A DNA stretch of 64,000 nt from Rhizobiaceae bacterium CPCC 101076 (GTDB lineage: Bacteria > Pseudomonadota > Alphaproteobacteria > Rhizobiales > Methylopilaceae), in assembly GCA_003347645.1 (NCBI GenBank), contig QDFX01000003.1:216335-280334 (forward strand). Direction: 5' to 3'. Positions within the stretch are counted from its first letter, which is position 1. Each line of letters begins with the position of its first letter. Positions 10,038 to 18,336 of this stretch are shown piece by piece. The notes below the pieces were generated by a model that saw only the letters and a program-made list of their open reading frames with translations, was not told where the DNA came from and searched no databases. Both the position numbers and the translations under genes were made by a program.

Positions 10038-10073
10038 GACCCGCGCACTCCTGACAGTGGGAGCACGCGGGTC
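10038..10073 (-). promoter_or_regulatory. Stem-loop 2 between dctP and dctQ
   Basis: GACCCGCG (10038-10045) pairs perfectly with CGCGGGTC (10066-10073); inside, CTCC pairs with GGAG, giving an extended hairpin. No T-run follows. Together with 10087-10111 it forms a tandem hairpin after the binding-protein gene, suggesting an mRNA stabiliser or attenuator. Confidence 0.65.
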
Positions 10074-10086
10074 ACGAACGATGATC

Positions 10087-10111
10087 GGCACGGGCCTGCG
10101 AGACCCGTGCC
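10087..10111 (-). promoter_or_regulatory. Stem-loop 1 between dctP and dctQ
   Basis: A perfect 8-bp stem GGCACGGG / CCCGTGCC with a 9-nt loop, starting 10 nt after the DctP stop codon. There is no T-tract on the minus strand. It is the first of two tandem stems in the ~105-nt dctP-dctQ gap. Confidence 0.65.
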
Positions 10112-10121
10112 GAGCTTGCGT

Positions 10122-11108
10122 TTACTTCACGGCTTCAAGCGTCGCCTTCACGAGATCGGCGCCGGCGATCTTGCCGACGGCGTCGTAGAGAGGCGCGGCG
10201 GCCTTCTTGAACGAGTCGACTTCAATTTCGGCAATCTGGATCTTGCCGCCGTCGCGCAGTTGCTTGATCAGTTCCTGATCCTTCTGCGTGCCGATCTCGC
10301 GCACTGCCACGGCAGCCTCATGCGCCGCGGCCTTCACAGCAGCCTTCTGCTCAGGCGTAAGGCTGTCGAACTTCGCCTTGTTCATGGTCAGTGTGACCGG
10401 CGTGTAGACGTGGTTCGAGATCGAGAGGTATTTCTGCACCTCGTTGAAGGACTGCCCGACGATGTCGACGAGCGGGTTCTCCTGGCCGTCGACCGTGCCG
10501 CTCTGGAGCGCGACGTAGACTTCCGAGAAGCTCATGTTCACCGGCGAGGCGCCGAAGGTCTTGAACATCAGAACCCGGGTCGGGCTGCCCGGCACGCGGA
10601 TCTTCATGCCCTTGAAGTCGGCGGGCGTCTTGATCGGGCGGACATTGTTGGTCATCTGCCGGAAGCCGATCTCGCCGAAAGCGAGCAGTTCGAGGCCGGC
10701 CTTCTCGCGCAGCGAGACGCGCAGCTTCTCGCCGACATCGCCGTCCAGCACCTTGGCGACGACCGTCCGATCCTTGAACAGGAACGGCAGGTCGAAGACC
10801 GAGAAGCTCTTGTCCATCTGCACGATGTCCGAGCCGAACGGATAGACGTCGATCTGGCCGGTGCGGACCTGCTGCGCATGCACCGTCTCGTCGCCCAGCG
10901 TACCGCTGTGGAAGTATTCGAGCACTAGGCCATCGCCGAGCTTGGTCTTGAGATTCTCGTTGAACTTCTCGGCGATGACGCTGTCGAGGGAGTTCGGCGG
11001 CGAGGAACTCGATACGCGAAGCTTCAGCGCATCCGCCGAGGCCTCTCCCGCCAACATGCATGTACTTAGAACAATGGCGCTGAGAAGCGCCTTCATGGAA
11101 ATTGTCAT
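10122..11108 (-). CDS. dctP: TRAP transporter substrate-binding protein (DctP)
   Basis: A 328-residue periplasmic binding protein. The ATG at 11106-11108 has GGAGG 7 nt upstream; a second Met four codons in opens the signal peptide MKALLSAIVLSTCMLAG with cleavage near ASA. The conserved DctP segments are present: IRVPGSP (carboxylate-binding Arg region), FKTFGASPVNMSFSEVY and ALQSGTVDGQENPL. This predicts a carboxylate ligand, perhaps a sugar acid given the enolase-superfamily neighbour. Confidence 0.93.
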   Translation of the reverse strand: MTISMKALLSAIVLSTCMLAGEASADALKLRVSSSSPPNSLDSVIAEKFNENLKTKLGDGLVLEYFHSGTLGDETVHAQQVRTGQIDVYPFGSDIVQMDKSFSVFDLPFLFKDRTVVAKVLDGDVGEKLRVSLREKAGLELLAFGEIGFRQMTNNVRPIKTPADFKGMKIRVPGSPTRVLMFKTFGASPVNMSFSEVYVALQSGTVDGQENPLVDIVGQSFNEVQKYLSISNHVYTPVTLTMNKAKFDSLTPEQKAAVKAAAHEAAVAVREIGTQKDQELIKQLRDGGKIQIAEIEVDSFKKAAAPLYDAVGKIAGADLVKATLEAVK

Positions 11109-11139
11109 ACCCCTGCCTCCTGCGAATAACGGGCGCCCG

Positions 11140-12234
11140 TCAGACTTCGACGAGCGTTTCCTTCAGCCTCTCTTTGTTCAGCGTGACGCCGAATCCCGGT
11201 GCCTGCGGTATCGCCACCCGGCCGTTCACGGCCTTGGGAGGGTCGACGAACATCTGGGCCTCGACCTGCTCGGTACCGACATGGATCTCTGCGAGCGTGC
11301 CGTTGCGGAAACCCGCAACGTGGTGCAGGCACCAGACGCCGCCACCGCCCGCGTCGGACAAAGGCTTGTTGTAGATTTGGGAGAGATGAGCGACCCGGCG
11401 GGTCTCGGTCATGCCGCCGTTGTACATGCTGTTCGGCATGAAGATGTCGATCGCGTCATGCTCGACCCATTCGCGGAAACGCAGCGCGTGGCCGTCCATC
11501 TGTCCGGCGGACAACGGGATCGTTGTGCGTTTCCGCAGCATGCCGAGATCGCGCGCGTCGACCCGGCGCAGCGGGTCCTCGAACCACGCTATGTTGTAGT
11601 CTTCGATCAGCGGGCATAGCCGCGCGGCGTCTTCGAGGCCGATGCTCTCGTTGGCGTCGATCGCGAGCAGGATGTCGTCGCCGAGCGCCTCGCGCACTGC
11701 CCGCACGCGCCTGGCGTCCTCGAGAACGCCGAGCTTGCTGCCGACCAGCATCTTCAGCCTTGTATGGCCCTCGGCGACCAGCCTCCGGCCGGCTTCGATC
11801 AGGTGGTCGATGTCGTAGGCGGCGAAGCCATAGGTGACGTAGACGTCCGCATAATCCTTGGCGCCGCCGAGGAGTTGCGCCACCGACCGGCCGCTTGCCT
11901 TGCCGATGATATCCCAGAGGGCAAGATCGATGCATGACAGGGCGGCCAGGTTGATACCGGTCATCGAGCCGCGCTCGGAGATTAGCGGCTGCAGGCGCGC
12001 GTGGATCTTTTCGAGGTCGCGCGGGTCCATGTCGATGACGGCCGGACCGAGATGCTTCGCGACGCTGGCCGCGACGCCGTGCCAGAGAAAGCGCGACGCC
12101 ATCCCGATTCCAACATGGCCGTCATCGGTCTCGATCTCGCAGATGATGCGGTAGTCGTCCTCGATCGGTTTGTTGATCAGCGGAACGAAGTTCTCGAAGC
12201 GATGAACGCTGACTCGGACGTCCTTGATCTTCAT
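11140..12234 (-). CDS. Mandelate racemase/muconate lactonizing enzyme family protein
   Basis: A 364-residue enolase-superfamily enzyme that would abstract an alpha-proton from a carboxylate, in this context probably dehydrating or racemising an acid sugar. The N-terminal capping domain (1-~125) is followed by the barrel. A candidate catalytic Lys lies in TRLKMLVG, metal ligand Asp in LLAIDANES and Glu in WFEDPL. The third ligand position, normally Glu in a GE motif, reads SAGQMDG here. An Asp (IDIFMPN) and His pair (LHHVAG) lie further on. GGAGG precedes the ATG. It is the first gene of the TRAP operon. Confidence 0.88.
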   Translation of the reverse strand: MKIKDVRVSVHRFENFVPLINKPIEDDYRIICEIETDDGHVGIGMASRFLWHGVAASVAKHLGPAVIDMDPRDLEKIHARLQPLISERGSMTGINLAALSCIDLALWDIIGKASGRSVAQLLGGAKDYADVYVTYGFAAYDIDHLIEAGRRLVAEGHTRLKMLVGSKLGVLEDARRVRAVREALGDDILLAIDANESIGLEDAARLCPLIEDYNIAWFEDPLRRVDARDLGMLRKRTTIPLSAGQMDGHALRFREWVEHDAIDIFMPNSMYNGGMTETRRVAHLSQIYNKPLSDAGGGGVWCLHHVAGFRNGTLAEIHVGTEQVEAQMFVDPPKAVNGRVAIPQAPGFGVTLNKERLKETLVEV

Positions 12235-12402
12235 ATCCGGCCTCCGTCGGACTGACGGCGCGAGTCAGCCGGAGCTGTCGCGATGCGCGGTTGAGATCGA
12301 CTGGACTGCCTCACCTTCGGAACATCCTCGTTTGTGGCGCGAATGTTCGGTGTATTGGAGATAAATAGTCAACTATAATCTACGTATATATATCACATAA
12401 CG

Positions 12403-12449
12403 ACAAATTTGTGCAGTTGTTCAAAAAAGATGCATGCATATGACGTCAT
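12403..12449. promoter_or_regulatory. Cluster of three 10-bp palindromes upstream of the TRAP operon
   Basis: ACAAATTTGT (12403-12412), ATGCATGCAT (12430-12439) and ATGACGTCAT (12440-12449) are each perfect 10-bp palindromes; the last two abut. They lie 170-215 nt upstream of the first gene of the TRAP operon. They may bind a GntR/IclR/LysR-class regulator encoded elsewhere, since the TRAP operon has no adjacent regulator of its own. Confidence 0.4.
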
Positions 12450-12481
12450 TATAAACAGTAGCTAAAACGTAATTCGAAAGA

Positions 12482-12522
12482 CAAAAGCCTGATCGCTCAG
12501 AACTATATCCGAACGTCAGGCT
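12482..12522 (-). terminator. Rho-independent terminator after the monooxygenase operon
   Basis: On the minus strand AGCCTGA...TCAGGCT form a 7-bp stem (12486-12522), extended inside by CGTTC/GAGCG with one bulged base, followed at once by TTTTGTCTTT. It lies about 55 nt past the last gene of the minus-strand operon (stop at 12577). Confidence 0.7.
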
Positions 12523-12576
12523 CTACAATAGAAAATTATGATTGCTGGCATCGATATATTCTAGATTTGATCCTTC

Positions 12577-13002
12577 CTATGGCTTCTGATCTTCGGCGCC
12601 GATAGCCGCGAGACCAGCCCGGGCAACCTCGACATCCTGCTCGCCCGTTCCAGAGCCAACGCCGATCGCGCCTACGCAATGGCCGTCGATGATGATCGGC
12701 AGTCCGCCTTCGAGATTTGTCAGTCGTCCACCGCCGGCGATCGCCAGCTTGATCTCGTTCCTCGGATCGAGGCGCGAGGTCGGCTGGCGATGCGACGATG
12801 CCGTGATCGCCTTCGACATCGACGTCTCGCGGGACAGCAACTTGGCCCCGTCCATGCGAACGTAGGCGAGCAGATTGCCGCCCTCGTCGACTACGGTGAT
12901 GTTCTGCGGCACGCCAAGCTCCTCGGCCTTGCGCAGCGCGCCGTCGAGCGCCTGGAGCGCACCGGAATGGGTCAGCTTGAGGGTCGGTCTGGTCGCGGAC
13001 AT
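12577..13002 (-). CDS. GlcG/HbpS family (DUF336) protein
   Basis: A 141-residue single-domain protein of the GlcG/HbpS/PduO-C fold. The marks are ITVVDEGGNLLAYVRMDGA near residues 35-55 and the glycine-rich IIIDGHCVGAIGVGSGTGEQDVEVA near the end. Members bind heme or cobalamin or act as small accessory proteins in catabolic operons; no single activity can be assigned. Its ATG overlaps the DUF1028 stop (TGATG). It is the last gene of the monooxygenase operon. Confidence 0.85.
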   Translation of the reverse strand: MSATRPTLKLTHSGALQALDGALRKAEELGVPQNITVVDEGGNLLAYVRMDGAKLLSRETSMSKAITASSHRQPTSRLDPRNEIKLAIAGGGRLTNLEGGLPIIIDGHCVGAIGVGSGTGEQDVEVARAGLAAIGAEDQKP

Positions 13003-13679
13003 CAGAGGTCTCCCGGTACGCCGTAGGCGGGAGCCGTGGAAGGCTCCAGAGCGCGCGTCACATAGTCCGACGCCTGCGGCTTCCAGAGCATCCAGAGGCC
13101 GGCGAGCGCGCCGATCGGGTCGGTGTCGTGCCAGTCGATCCGCAGATCGGCGATAGGCCAGCTCACTTTGTCTGCGATCAGCATTCCCGCGGAATGAACC
13201 GGACCTTCCTCGCCTCCGGCTTCGACGGCGGCCGCCATCGCCCGGATGAGGCGGTCGCCGATGTGAAGTTCCGGCGATGCGGCGAACGCTTCCAGCATCA
13301 GCTTCGGGACGTCGCCATTCGCGAGCAGGTTCCCTGCGGCGACGGCATTCGTTTCCGCGGCGGAACGGTAGAGTCCGAGCGTCTTGTCGCCGGACCAGGA
13401 GGCGGCGCGTCCCTCGGAGTCGATCAGGGCGAGTTGCCTGTAGTCGACATGTCGTGCCTCAGCGCGAAGCATCTCCATCGCCTCGTTGGCCGAAAGCCCC
13501 GATGCGAGCAGATCCAGCCCGAGTGGGCCAAGGCTCGGATCCGTGATGTTCTGGGTCGCGACCGCGCCGACGCCGGCACGCACATGCGCGCAACGGGCGG
13601 CGACGCAAGGGCTCGATGAGGAAACAGCGATGCCGAACATGCCGGTCCGCTCGCATCGCGCGGCGATCGAGAAGGTCAT
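13002..13679 (-). CDS. DUF1028 (Ntn-hydrolase-like) family protein
   Basis: A 225-residue DUF1028 protein; the family start MTFSIAARCERTGMFGIAVSSSS and the segment ATQNITDPSLGPLGLDLL are characteristic. DUF1028 proteins have an Ntn-hydrolase-like fold and often occur beside M20 amidohydrolases and Rid proteins, as here, which suggests amide or lactam hydrolysis. It starts 22 nt after the Rid stop without a strong ribosome site, so it may depend on coupled translation. Confidence 0.85.
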   Translation of the reverse strand: MTFSIAARCERTGMFGIAVSSSSPCVAARCAHVRAGVGAVATQNITDPSLGPLGLDLLASGLSANEAMEMLRAEARHVDYRQLALIDSEGRAASWSGDKTLGLYRSAAETNAVAAGNLLANGDVPKLMLEAFAASPELHIGDRLIRAMAAAVEAGGEEGPVHSAGMLIADKVSWPIADLRIDWHDTDPIGALAGLWMLWKPQASDYVTRALEPSTAPAYGVPGDL

Positions 13680-13701
13680 TGGCGCGCTGCCGTCATCTGG
13701 C

Positions 13702-14121
13702 TCAGGCCTCGTCCGGGATGACGGCCGTGACTTCGATCTCGACTACCCATTCCGGGCGGGCGAGGGCGGAGACGACGAGCCCCGTCGAGCAGGGGAACAC
13801 GCCCTTCAGCCAGCGACCCATTTCCCGGTAGACCGGTTCGCGATACCGGATGTCAGTCAGATAGACGACGATCCGGCAGATGTGCTCCATCTCTCCGCCG
13901 GCCTCTTCCATCAGCATCTTGATGTTCGACATCGCCTTGGCTGTCTGCTTCTCGGCGTCGCCGACATGCAGGCTCTCGCGCGTGTCGAGATCCTGGGAGA
14001 TCTGGCCGCGCAGGAAGACCATGGTCCCGCGCGCGACGACGCCCTGCGACAGGTCGTTGTCGAGCTTCTGCTCCGGATAGGTGTCCTTGGTGTTGAAGGG
14101 GCGCAGCCGCTTGTGGATCAT
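13702..14121 (-). CDS. Rid (YjgF/YER057c/UK114) family protein, non-RidA subtype
   Basis: A 139-residue Rid-fold protein; the ATG at 14119-14121 lies in an ATGA overlap with the M20 gene. Classical RidA hydrolyses enamines/imines with an Arg in a P-x-R-S type motif followed by a VEIEAIA strand. Here the aligned segment reads FPCSTGLVVSALARPEWVV then EIEVTAV, so that Arg is replaced by Ser while the Glu is kept. It thus belongs with the Arg-less Rid groups. In a monooxygenase operon, a role like RutC in aminoacrylate handling is possible but unproven. Confidence 0.85.
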   Translation of the reverse strand: MIHKRLRPFNTKDTYPEQKLDNDLSQGVVARGTMVFLRGQISQDLDTRESLHVGDAEKQTAKAMSNIKMLMEEAGGEMEHICRIVVYLTDIRYREPVYREMGRWLKGVFPCSTGLVVSALARPEWVVEIEVTAVIPDEA

Positions 14122-15368
14122 TGGTCTCTCGAAGTGTGGAGCGAAGACATCCAGTCTGGATCGGTGAGGAGGGCCTGCAGGCGGCCCAGCATGCGGTTGA
14201 CGGCGGCGAGCTCGTCGCGGCCAATCCATTCGTCGGCCTTGTGAGCGCGAGCGATGTCGCCGGGTCCGCAGACCAGAGTGGGAATACCGGCGGCGGCGTA
14301 GAAGCCAGCTTCGGTCCCGAACGAGATCGTCGAGGCGGTCTGGCGATCCTCCGCGAGATCGGCGACGAGCTTGGTGGCACCGGAATCCGGGCTGCCGTCG
14401 AGACCGGGATAGTCGATCAGCGGCGTGACCTCGATCCGGGCGTCCGATGCCGCCGCCTTGAGCGACGCCTCGGCTCCGGCGATCAGCCGATCGACCCGTC
14501 GCAGCAGATTGCCGACATCCGATCGCGGCGTCGCGCGGATCTCGAATTCGATGACGGCATTATCGGGTACCAGATTGAGGGCCGTGCCGGAATGCAGCGA
14601 GCCGACGTGGACGGTCGGACAGGGCGGGTCGTACCCCGGCGAGTCCGGCGCGGAAGCACATTCGCGTGCGAGATCGCGAAGACCGACCGCGATCTCGGCC
14701 GCTGCATCAAGTGCACTGGCGGCCTTGTGCGGATAGGCCGAGTGGCCGCCCTTGCCATGGACGGTGATCCGCCGCGCGACCTTGCCCTTGTGGCCGCAAA
14801 CGACCCGCATCCGGGTCGGCTCGCCGACAATGCACAGTGCGGGAACCGTCGGAAGCGCCGCGACCTCGGCGACGAGATCCGGAGCACCGAGGCATCCGAG
14901 TTCTTCGTCATAGGAAAATGCGATGTGCACGGGCGCCTGAAGTGAAGCTTTCGTCAGTTCCGGCACCTGTGCCAGCACGGCGGCGACGAAGCCCTTCATG
15001 TCGGTTGTGCCGCGCCCGTAGATGCGGCCTTCGATCTCCGTCGCCCTGAACGGCGGAGTCGACCACGACTGGCCTTCTACAGGAACCACATCCGTGTGCG
15101 CGGACAGCACGATTCCGGCCTTATCGGCAGGACCGATCGTCGCCAGCACCGATGCCTTGTCGCCTGAGCCATCGGGAATTGTTCGGCTGGCAACGCCATG
15201 CATCTTCAGAAATTCGATGATGTAGTCGACCGCGGCGAGGTTGGAGCGCACGCTCACGGTCTCGAAGGCGACCAGATCAGCCAGAATCCCGATCGTGCGC
15301 TCAGTCACGTCGTCCGCCGCGTCGAAAGACGCACTGTCGAGACGAAGCGTGGAGAGCGCGTCGGACAT
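14118..15368 (-). CDS. M20 family metallohydrolase (acetylornithine deacetylase-like)
   Basis: A 416-residue M20 enzyme that hydrolyses an N-acyl amino acid or related amide. Zinc-site motifs are complete: AHTDVVP, GRGTTDMKGF, YDEELGCLGA (catalytic Glu and ligand), GEPT and AHKADEWI. The dimerisation (lid) domain covers ~residues 185-300. The ATG overlaps the stop of the flavin reductase gene (TGATG), so the two are coupled. The neighbours argue for a catabolic rather than arginine-biosynthetic role. Confidence 0.9.
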   Translation of the reverse strand: MSDALSTLRLDSASFDAADDVTERTIGILADLVAFETVSVRSNLAAVDYIIEFLKMHGVASRTIPDGSGDKASVLATIGPADKAGIVLSAHTDVVPVEGQSWSTPPFRATEIEGRIYGRGTTDMKGFVAAVLAQVPELTKASLQAPVHIAFSYDEELGCLGAPDLVAEVAALPTVPALCIVGEPTRMRVVCGHKGKVARRITVHGKGGHSAYPHKAASALDAAAEIAVGLRDLARECASAPDSPGYDPPCPTVHVGSLHSGTALNLVPDNAVIEFEIRATPRSDVGNLLRRVDRLIAGAEASLKAAASDARIEVTPLIDYPGLDGSPDSGATKLVADLAEDRQTASTISFGTEAGFYAAAGIPTLVCGPGDIARAHKADEWIGRDELAAVNRMLGRLQALLTDPDWMSSLHTSRDQ

Positions 15369-15859
15369 CAGGCGGCCTGCAGCTTCTGATAGGAGCGATT
15401 GGCATGTACCAGTGGCTCGGTGCCTGCGCAGGCGAGGTCGACGACGATACCGGCAATGATCCGGTGGGAGCCGAACTCGAATATCTCGGCGACACGGCAA
15501 TCGAACGAGCAGAGCGAGCCGCGCAGCACCGGAGCGCCGGTAGCCAGCGCATGCCATTCGCCTTCGCCGAACCGGTTATCCTTCAACTCTGGCACTCGCC
15601 CGGCGAAGGTGTCCGCGACGCGTTGTTGATCGCTCCCGAGCACGTTCGCGACAAAGACACCGTTCGCGACGATCGCGGGCAGGGCGCGGCTGTCGCGATG
15701 AATGCAGAGCACGACCGAGGGCGGCTCGAGCGACAGCGAGCATAAGGTCGAAACTGTCACGCCAAGGCGGCCGGCCTCGCCATTGGTTGTGACGACAGTC
15801 ACGCCCGATGCCGTCATCGACATCGCGTCCCGAAAGCGGTCGGCGTCGACTGGATTCAT
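15368..15859 (-). CDS. Flavin reductase (HpaC-like), partner of the HpaB-like monooxygenase
   Basis: A 163-residue FMN-binding split-barrel reductase that supplies reduced flavin. Marks are FRDAMSMTASGVTVVTT near the start, LCSLSLEPPSVVLCIHRDS and GVFVANVL. The ATG at 15857-15859 overlaps the monooxygenase stop (ATGA). The adjacency and overlap make it the obvious reductase component of the two-component system. Confidence 0.9.
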   Translation of the reverse strand: MNPVDADRFRDAMSMTASGVTVVTTNGEAGRLGVTVSTLCSLSLEPPSVVLCIHRDSRALPAIVANGVFVANVLGSDQQRVADTFAGRVPELKDNRFGEGEWHALATGAPVLRGSLCSFDCRVAEIFEFGSHRIIAGIVVDLACAGTEPLVHANRSYQKLQAA

Positions 15860-17310
15860 TTTGAAGGTCCTTTGATGCGTTCCGACAGGCCGGCCGATTT
15901 GCGGACGAATTCCAGCGGACCGGAGAAGTCGAAATTGCCGTAGACGGCAGCCAGATGATTGAAATGGGGCGCTTGCGCAAATTGTACGAAGGTCAGGCGG
16001 TGGCCCGCGTAGTCCGAGTTCAGGAGGTCGCGGGCGAAGGCGAGCAATTTGCGGCGGTCTTCCGCCTCCCATTGTTCGTTCAGCGTATAGAACTTGTTGA
16101 GCCAGTCGCCCGAGCCCGGCGTGTTGAACGCGGCCGCATTCGGGGTGACGCAGATCTGGCCGCCACAGAGCTCGCGGGCGATGTGCATCATCGCGGGCAG
16201 CTGCGAGCAGGCGAAGACGCGGCCGGCATAGAGCATCGACTGCTGCGGCATCAGGAGCCCCCCCGGGCTCTTTTCCGCCAAGGCGATCGAGGCCGTCAGA
16301 TGCGCGTTGATGCCTTCGCGATAGCAGGCGAGGTCGGCGAGCTTCTCGCGAACCGCCTGCATCTTGTCGAGGCCGGTCTGCTTGGCGTTCCACATCGCCG
16401 CGCCGATCATCATGTCGGCGACATAGAGAAGGCGGAGCACATATGGGAACGCCGAATAACGATGCAGCGTCGAGCGGATGTACTGCGCCGCCTTGGTGTG
16501 ACGATAGAAGAAGACGTCTTCCCAAGGGATCAGCACGTCGTCGAATACGACCAGCGCCTCGACCTCGTCGAACTTATTAGCGAGCGGATAGTCCGCCGGG
16601 TCGGTGCGGCCGGCGAAGCTTGACCGGCAGATGTGCTTCACGCCCGGCGCGCCCATCTTGACGATGCAGCCGACGGCGTAGTCGGAGAGGGTCTCGTTGG
16701 TCCACGCGCCGACGGTCGGCTTGAGGAATGCCTGGTCGGCATAGGCCGCGGCCGTCTCGTATTTCGCGCCGCGAATGATGATGCCGGCGTCCGTCTCTTT
16801 CTTGACGTGCACCATCATGTCCGGATCTTGGTCCTGCGGCGCGCGCGATCGGTCCCCCTTCGGATCGGTGTTCGCCGAGACGTGGAATATGTCTGTCTCG
16901 ATGACGTTGCGGACGTGGCGGTCGACATTGTCCGCGAACTTGGGATCGAACTCCGCAAGCACATCTCGGCCGTCGATCAGCGACCAGACCTCACCGATCG
17001 TCTCGTCGCCGACGCGGGTGACCACGCCGCCGATGTCCTTCATCACGGCATCGACCGCGTCGAGCTTGTCGGTCCAGTCCTGCGTCTCGCGGGGCGGCTT
17101 GTAGAAGGTCGTGTGGCGCTGGTTGTCCTCGACGTAGGTCAGGCGATCCCGGTAGGTCGCTTCGTGCTGCATGTCGTACATACGGGCACGGACATCGACG
17201 ATCGGCTTGAAAGCCTTGTGCGTTGTCACGTCGGAAACGCGCTCACCATCGATCCAGATTTCGCGGCCGTCGCGCAGCCCAGCCCGATACTCGTCTCCCG
17301 TCCGGATCAT
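15856..17310 (-). CDS. Flavin-dependent monooxygenase, 4-hydroxyphenylacetate 3-hydroxylase (HpaB) family
   Basis: A 484-residue oxygenase of the HpaB/PheA/acyl-CoA-dehydrogenase-like fold, close to the usual 480-520. I chose the ATG at 17308-17310 (GAGG 9 nt upstream) because the protein then opens MIRTGDEYRAGLRDGREIW as family members do. An internal domain contains DPDMMVHVKKETDAGIIIRG and IPWEDVFFYRHT. It uses reduced FAD and O2 to hydroxylate a phenol or open a heteroaromatic ring. The neighbours (Rid, amidohydrolase, DUF1028) favour a nitrogen-containing substrate. First gene of the operon; divergent from a LysR gene. Confidence 0.88.
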   Translation of the reverse strand: MIRTGDEYRAGLRDGREIWIDGERVSDVTTHKAFKPIVDVRARMYDMQHEATYRDRLTYVEDNQRHTTFYKPPRETQDWTDKLDAVDAVMKDIGGVVTRVGDETIGEVWSLIDGRDVLAEFDPKFADNVDRHVRNVIETDIFHVSANTDPKGDRSRAPQDQDPDMMVHVKKETDAGIIIRGAKYETAAAYADQAFLKPTVGAWTNETLSDYAVGCIVKMGAPGVKHICRSSFAGRTDPADYPLANKFDEVEALVVFDDVLIPWEDVFFYRHTKAAQYIRSTLHRYSAFPYVLRLLYVADMMIGAAMWNAKQTGLDKMQAVREKLADLACYREGINAHLTASIALAEKSPGGLLMPQQSMLYAGRVFACSQLPAMMHIARELCGGQICVTPNAAAFNTPGSGDWLNKFYTLNEQWEAEDRRKLLAFARDLLNSDYAGHRLTFVQFAQAPHFNHLAAVYGNFDFSGPLEFVRKSAGLSERIKGPSK

Positions 17311-17361
17311 TCCAAAACCCTCATTAACGTGGATGAAGGTTGCGCCCGGGCCGTAGATCAA

Positions 17362-17374
17362 TAAAATATTATTA
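17362..17374. promoter_or_regulatory. Candidate LysR box (T-N11-A) in the divergent promoter
   Basis: TAAAATATTATTA in the 90-nt gap between the monooxygenase and LysR genes fits the loose T-N11-A pattern of LysR sites and is an AT-rich imperfect palindrome within GC-rich surroundings. Binding is inferred from position. Confidence 0.4.
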
Positions 17375-17400
17375 TGCGTTAAATGGCATAGGAATTGCCG

Positions 17401-18336
17401 ATGAACATCTCACTCCGTGCCCTGCGCTACGTCGTGGCGACCGCCGATTGCGGGAACCTAACCGAGGCAGCGAAGAAACTGAACGTCTCCCAGCCGTCGA
17501 TCTCGGCTGCTCTGGCACAGGTCGAGGCGGAACTCGGCGTGCAGATATTCGTCCGCCACCACGCTCGCGGCGTGACGCCAACCGCGGCCGGCAATCGCAT
17601 CGTCAATGACGCGCGGGCTCTCCTGAACCACGCCCGCGATTTCGCGACGACCGCGCAGTCGCTGGGCGACGAGGTGAGGGGAGAGATCTCTGTCGGCTGC
17701 TTCTGGACGATCGCCACCCATGTCATGCCTCGCTTGCTGTCGACATTCGCCGAAAAGCACCCGGGCATTTCGGTCAGCCTGGACGAGGGCGACCAGCAGC
17801 ACATCCTGGAGACGTTGATGTCCGGCCGCACCGAGATGGCGCTTGCCTATAGACTCGCCATTCCGGACGAAGTGCAGGGCGAGCTTCTGGCGGAACTGCC
17901 TCCCTACGCAATCCTGCACGCCGACCATCCTTTCGCCGGACGTTCGGAGGTTCACCTCTCCGAATTGGTCGACGAGGATTTCGTCATGCTCGATCTGCCG
18001 TATTCGCGCGACTACTTCGTCGGCCTGTTCCACGCCCGAGGCATCGAGCCGCGCATCGCGTTCCGCTCGCGAGCCTATGAGCTGGCGCGCGGCCTCGTCG
18101 GTCACGGGCGGGGATACACGATCACCAATCTCGTACCACGAACCACCTACACGCATGACGGCGGCCGGGTCGCCGCCGTGCGCATCGCCGGCGATCCGGA
18201 GCCGATCCAGCTGATGATCCTGTCGCTGAAGCGGCAGATGCAGCGTCCTGCGGTGGAGGCGTTCGCGACCCATCTACGGTCGGCGTTCGCGGCCGGCGGC
18301 GATGCACTCAAACCCGCATTCGCAAAAGCTGGCTAG
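17401..18336 (+). CDS. LysR-family transcriptional regulator of the monooxygenase cluster
   Basis: A 311-residue LysR protein; the ATG at 17401 has AGGA 6 nt upstream, better than the TTG two codons earlier. The winged helix is in MNISLRALRYVVATADCGN...LNVSQPSISAAL (residues 1-60). Divergent from the HpaB-like operon and convergent with the dehydroquinase-like gene (4-nt overlap at the stops). It probably controls both flanking transcripts in response to a pathway intermediate. Confidence 0.88.
   Translation: MNISLRALRYVVATADCGNLTEAAKKLNVSQPSISAALAQVEAELGVQIFVRHHARGVTPTAAGNRIVNDARALLNHARDFATTAQSLGDEVRGEISVGCFWTIATHVMPRLLSTFAEKHPGISVSLDEGDQQHILETLMSGRTEMALAYRLAIPDEVQGELLAELPPYAILHADHPFAGRSEVHLSELVDEDFVMLDLPYSRDYFVGLFHARGIEPRIAFRSRAYELARGLVGHGRGYTITNLVPRTTYTHDGGRVAAVRIAGDPEPIQLMILSLKRQMQRPAVEAFATHLRSAFAAGGDALKPAFAKAG

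Larger units (their letters stand above)
12235..12576. other. Intergenic region: TRAP operon promoter area and monooxygenase-operon terminator
   Basis: This 342-nt stretch has no credible gene. Its AT content rises sharply between about 12345 and 12560, unlike the GC-rich genes on both sides. It holds a cluster of short perfect palindromes (12403-12449), presumably upstream control for the minus-strand TRAP operon, and a terminator-like hairpin (12482-12522) for the minus-strand operon entering from the right. Confidence 0.7.
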
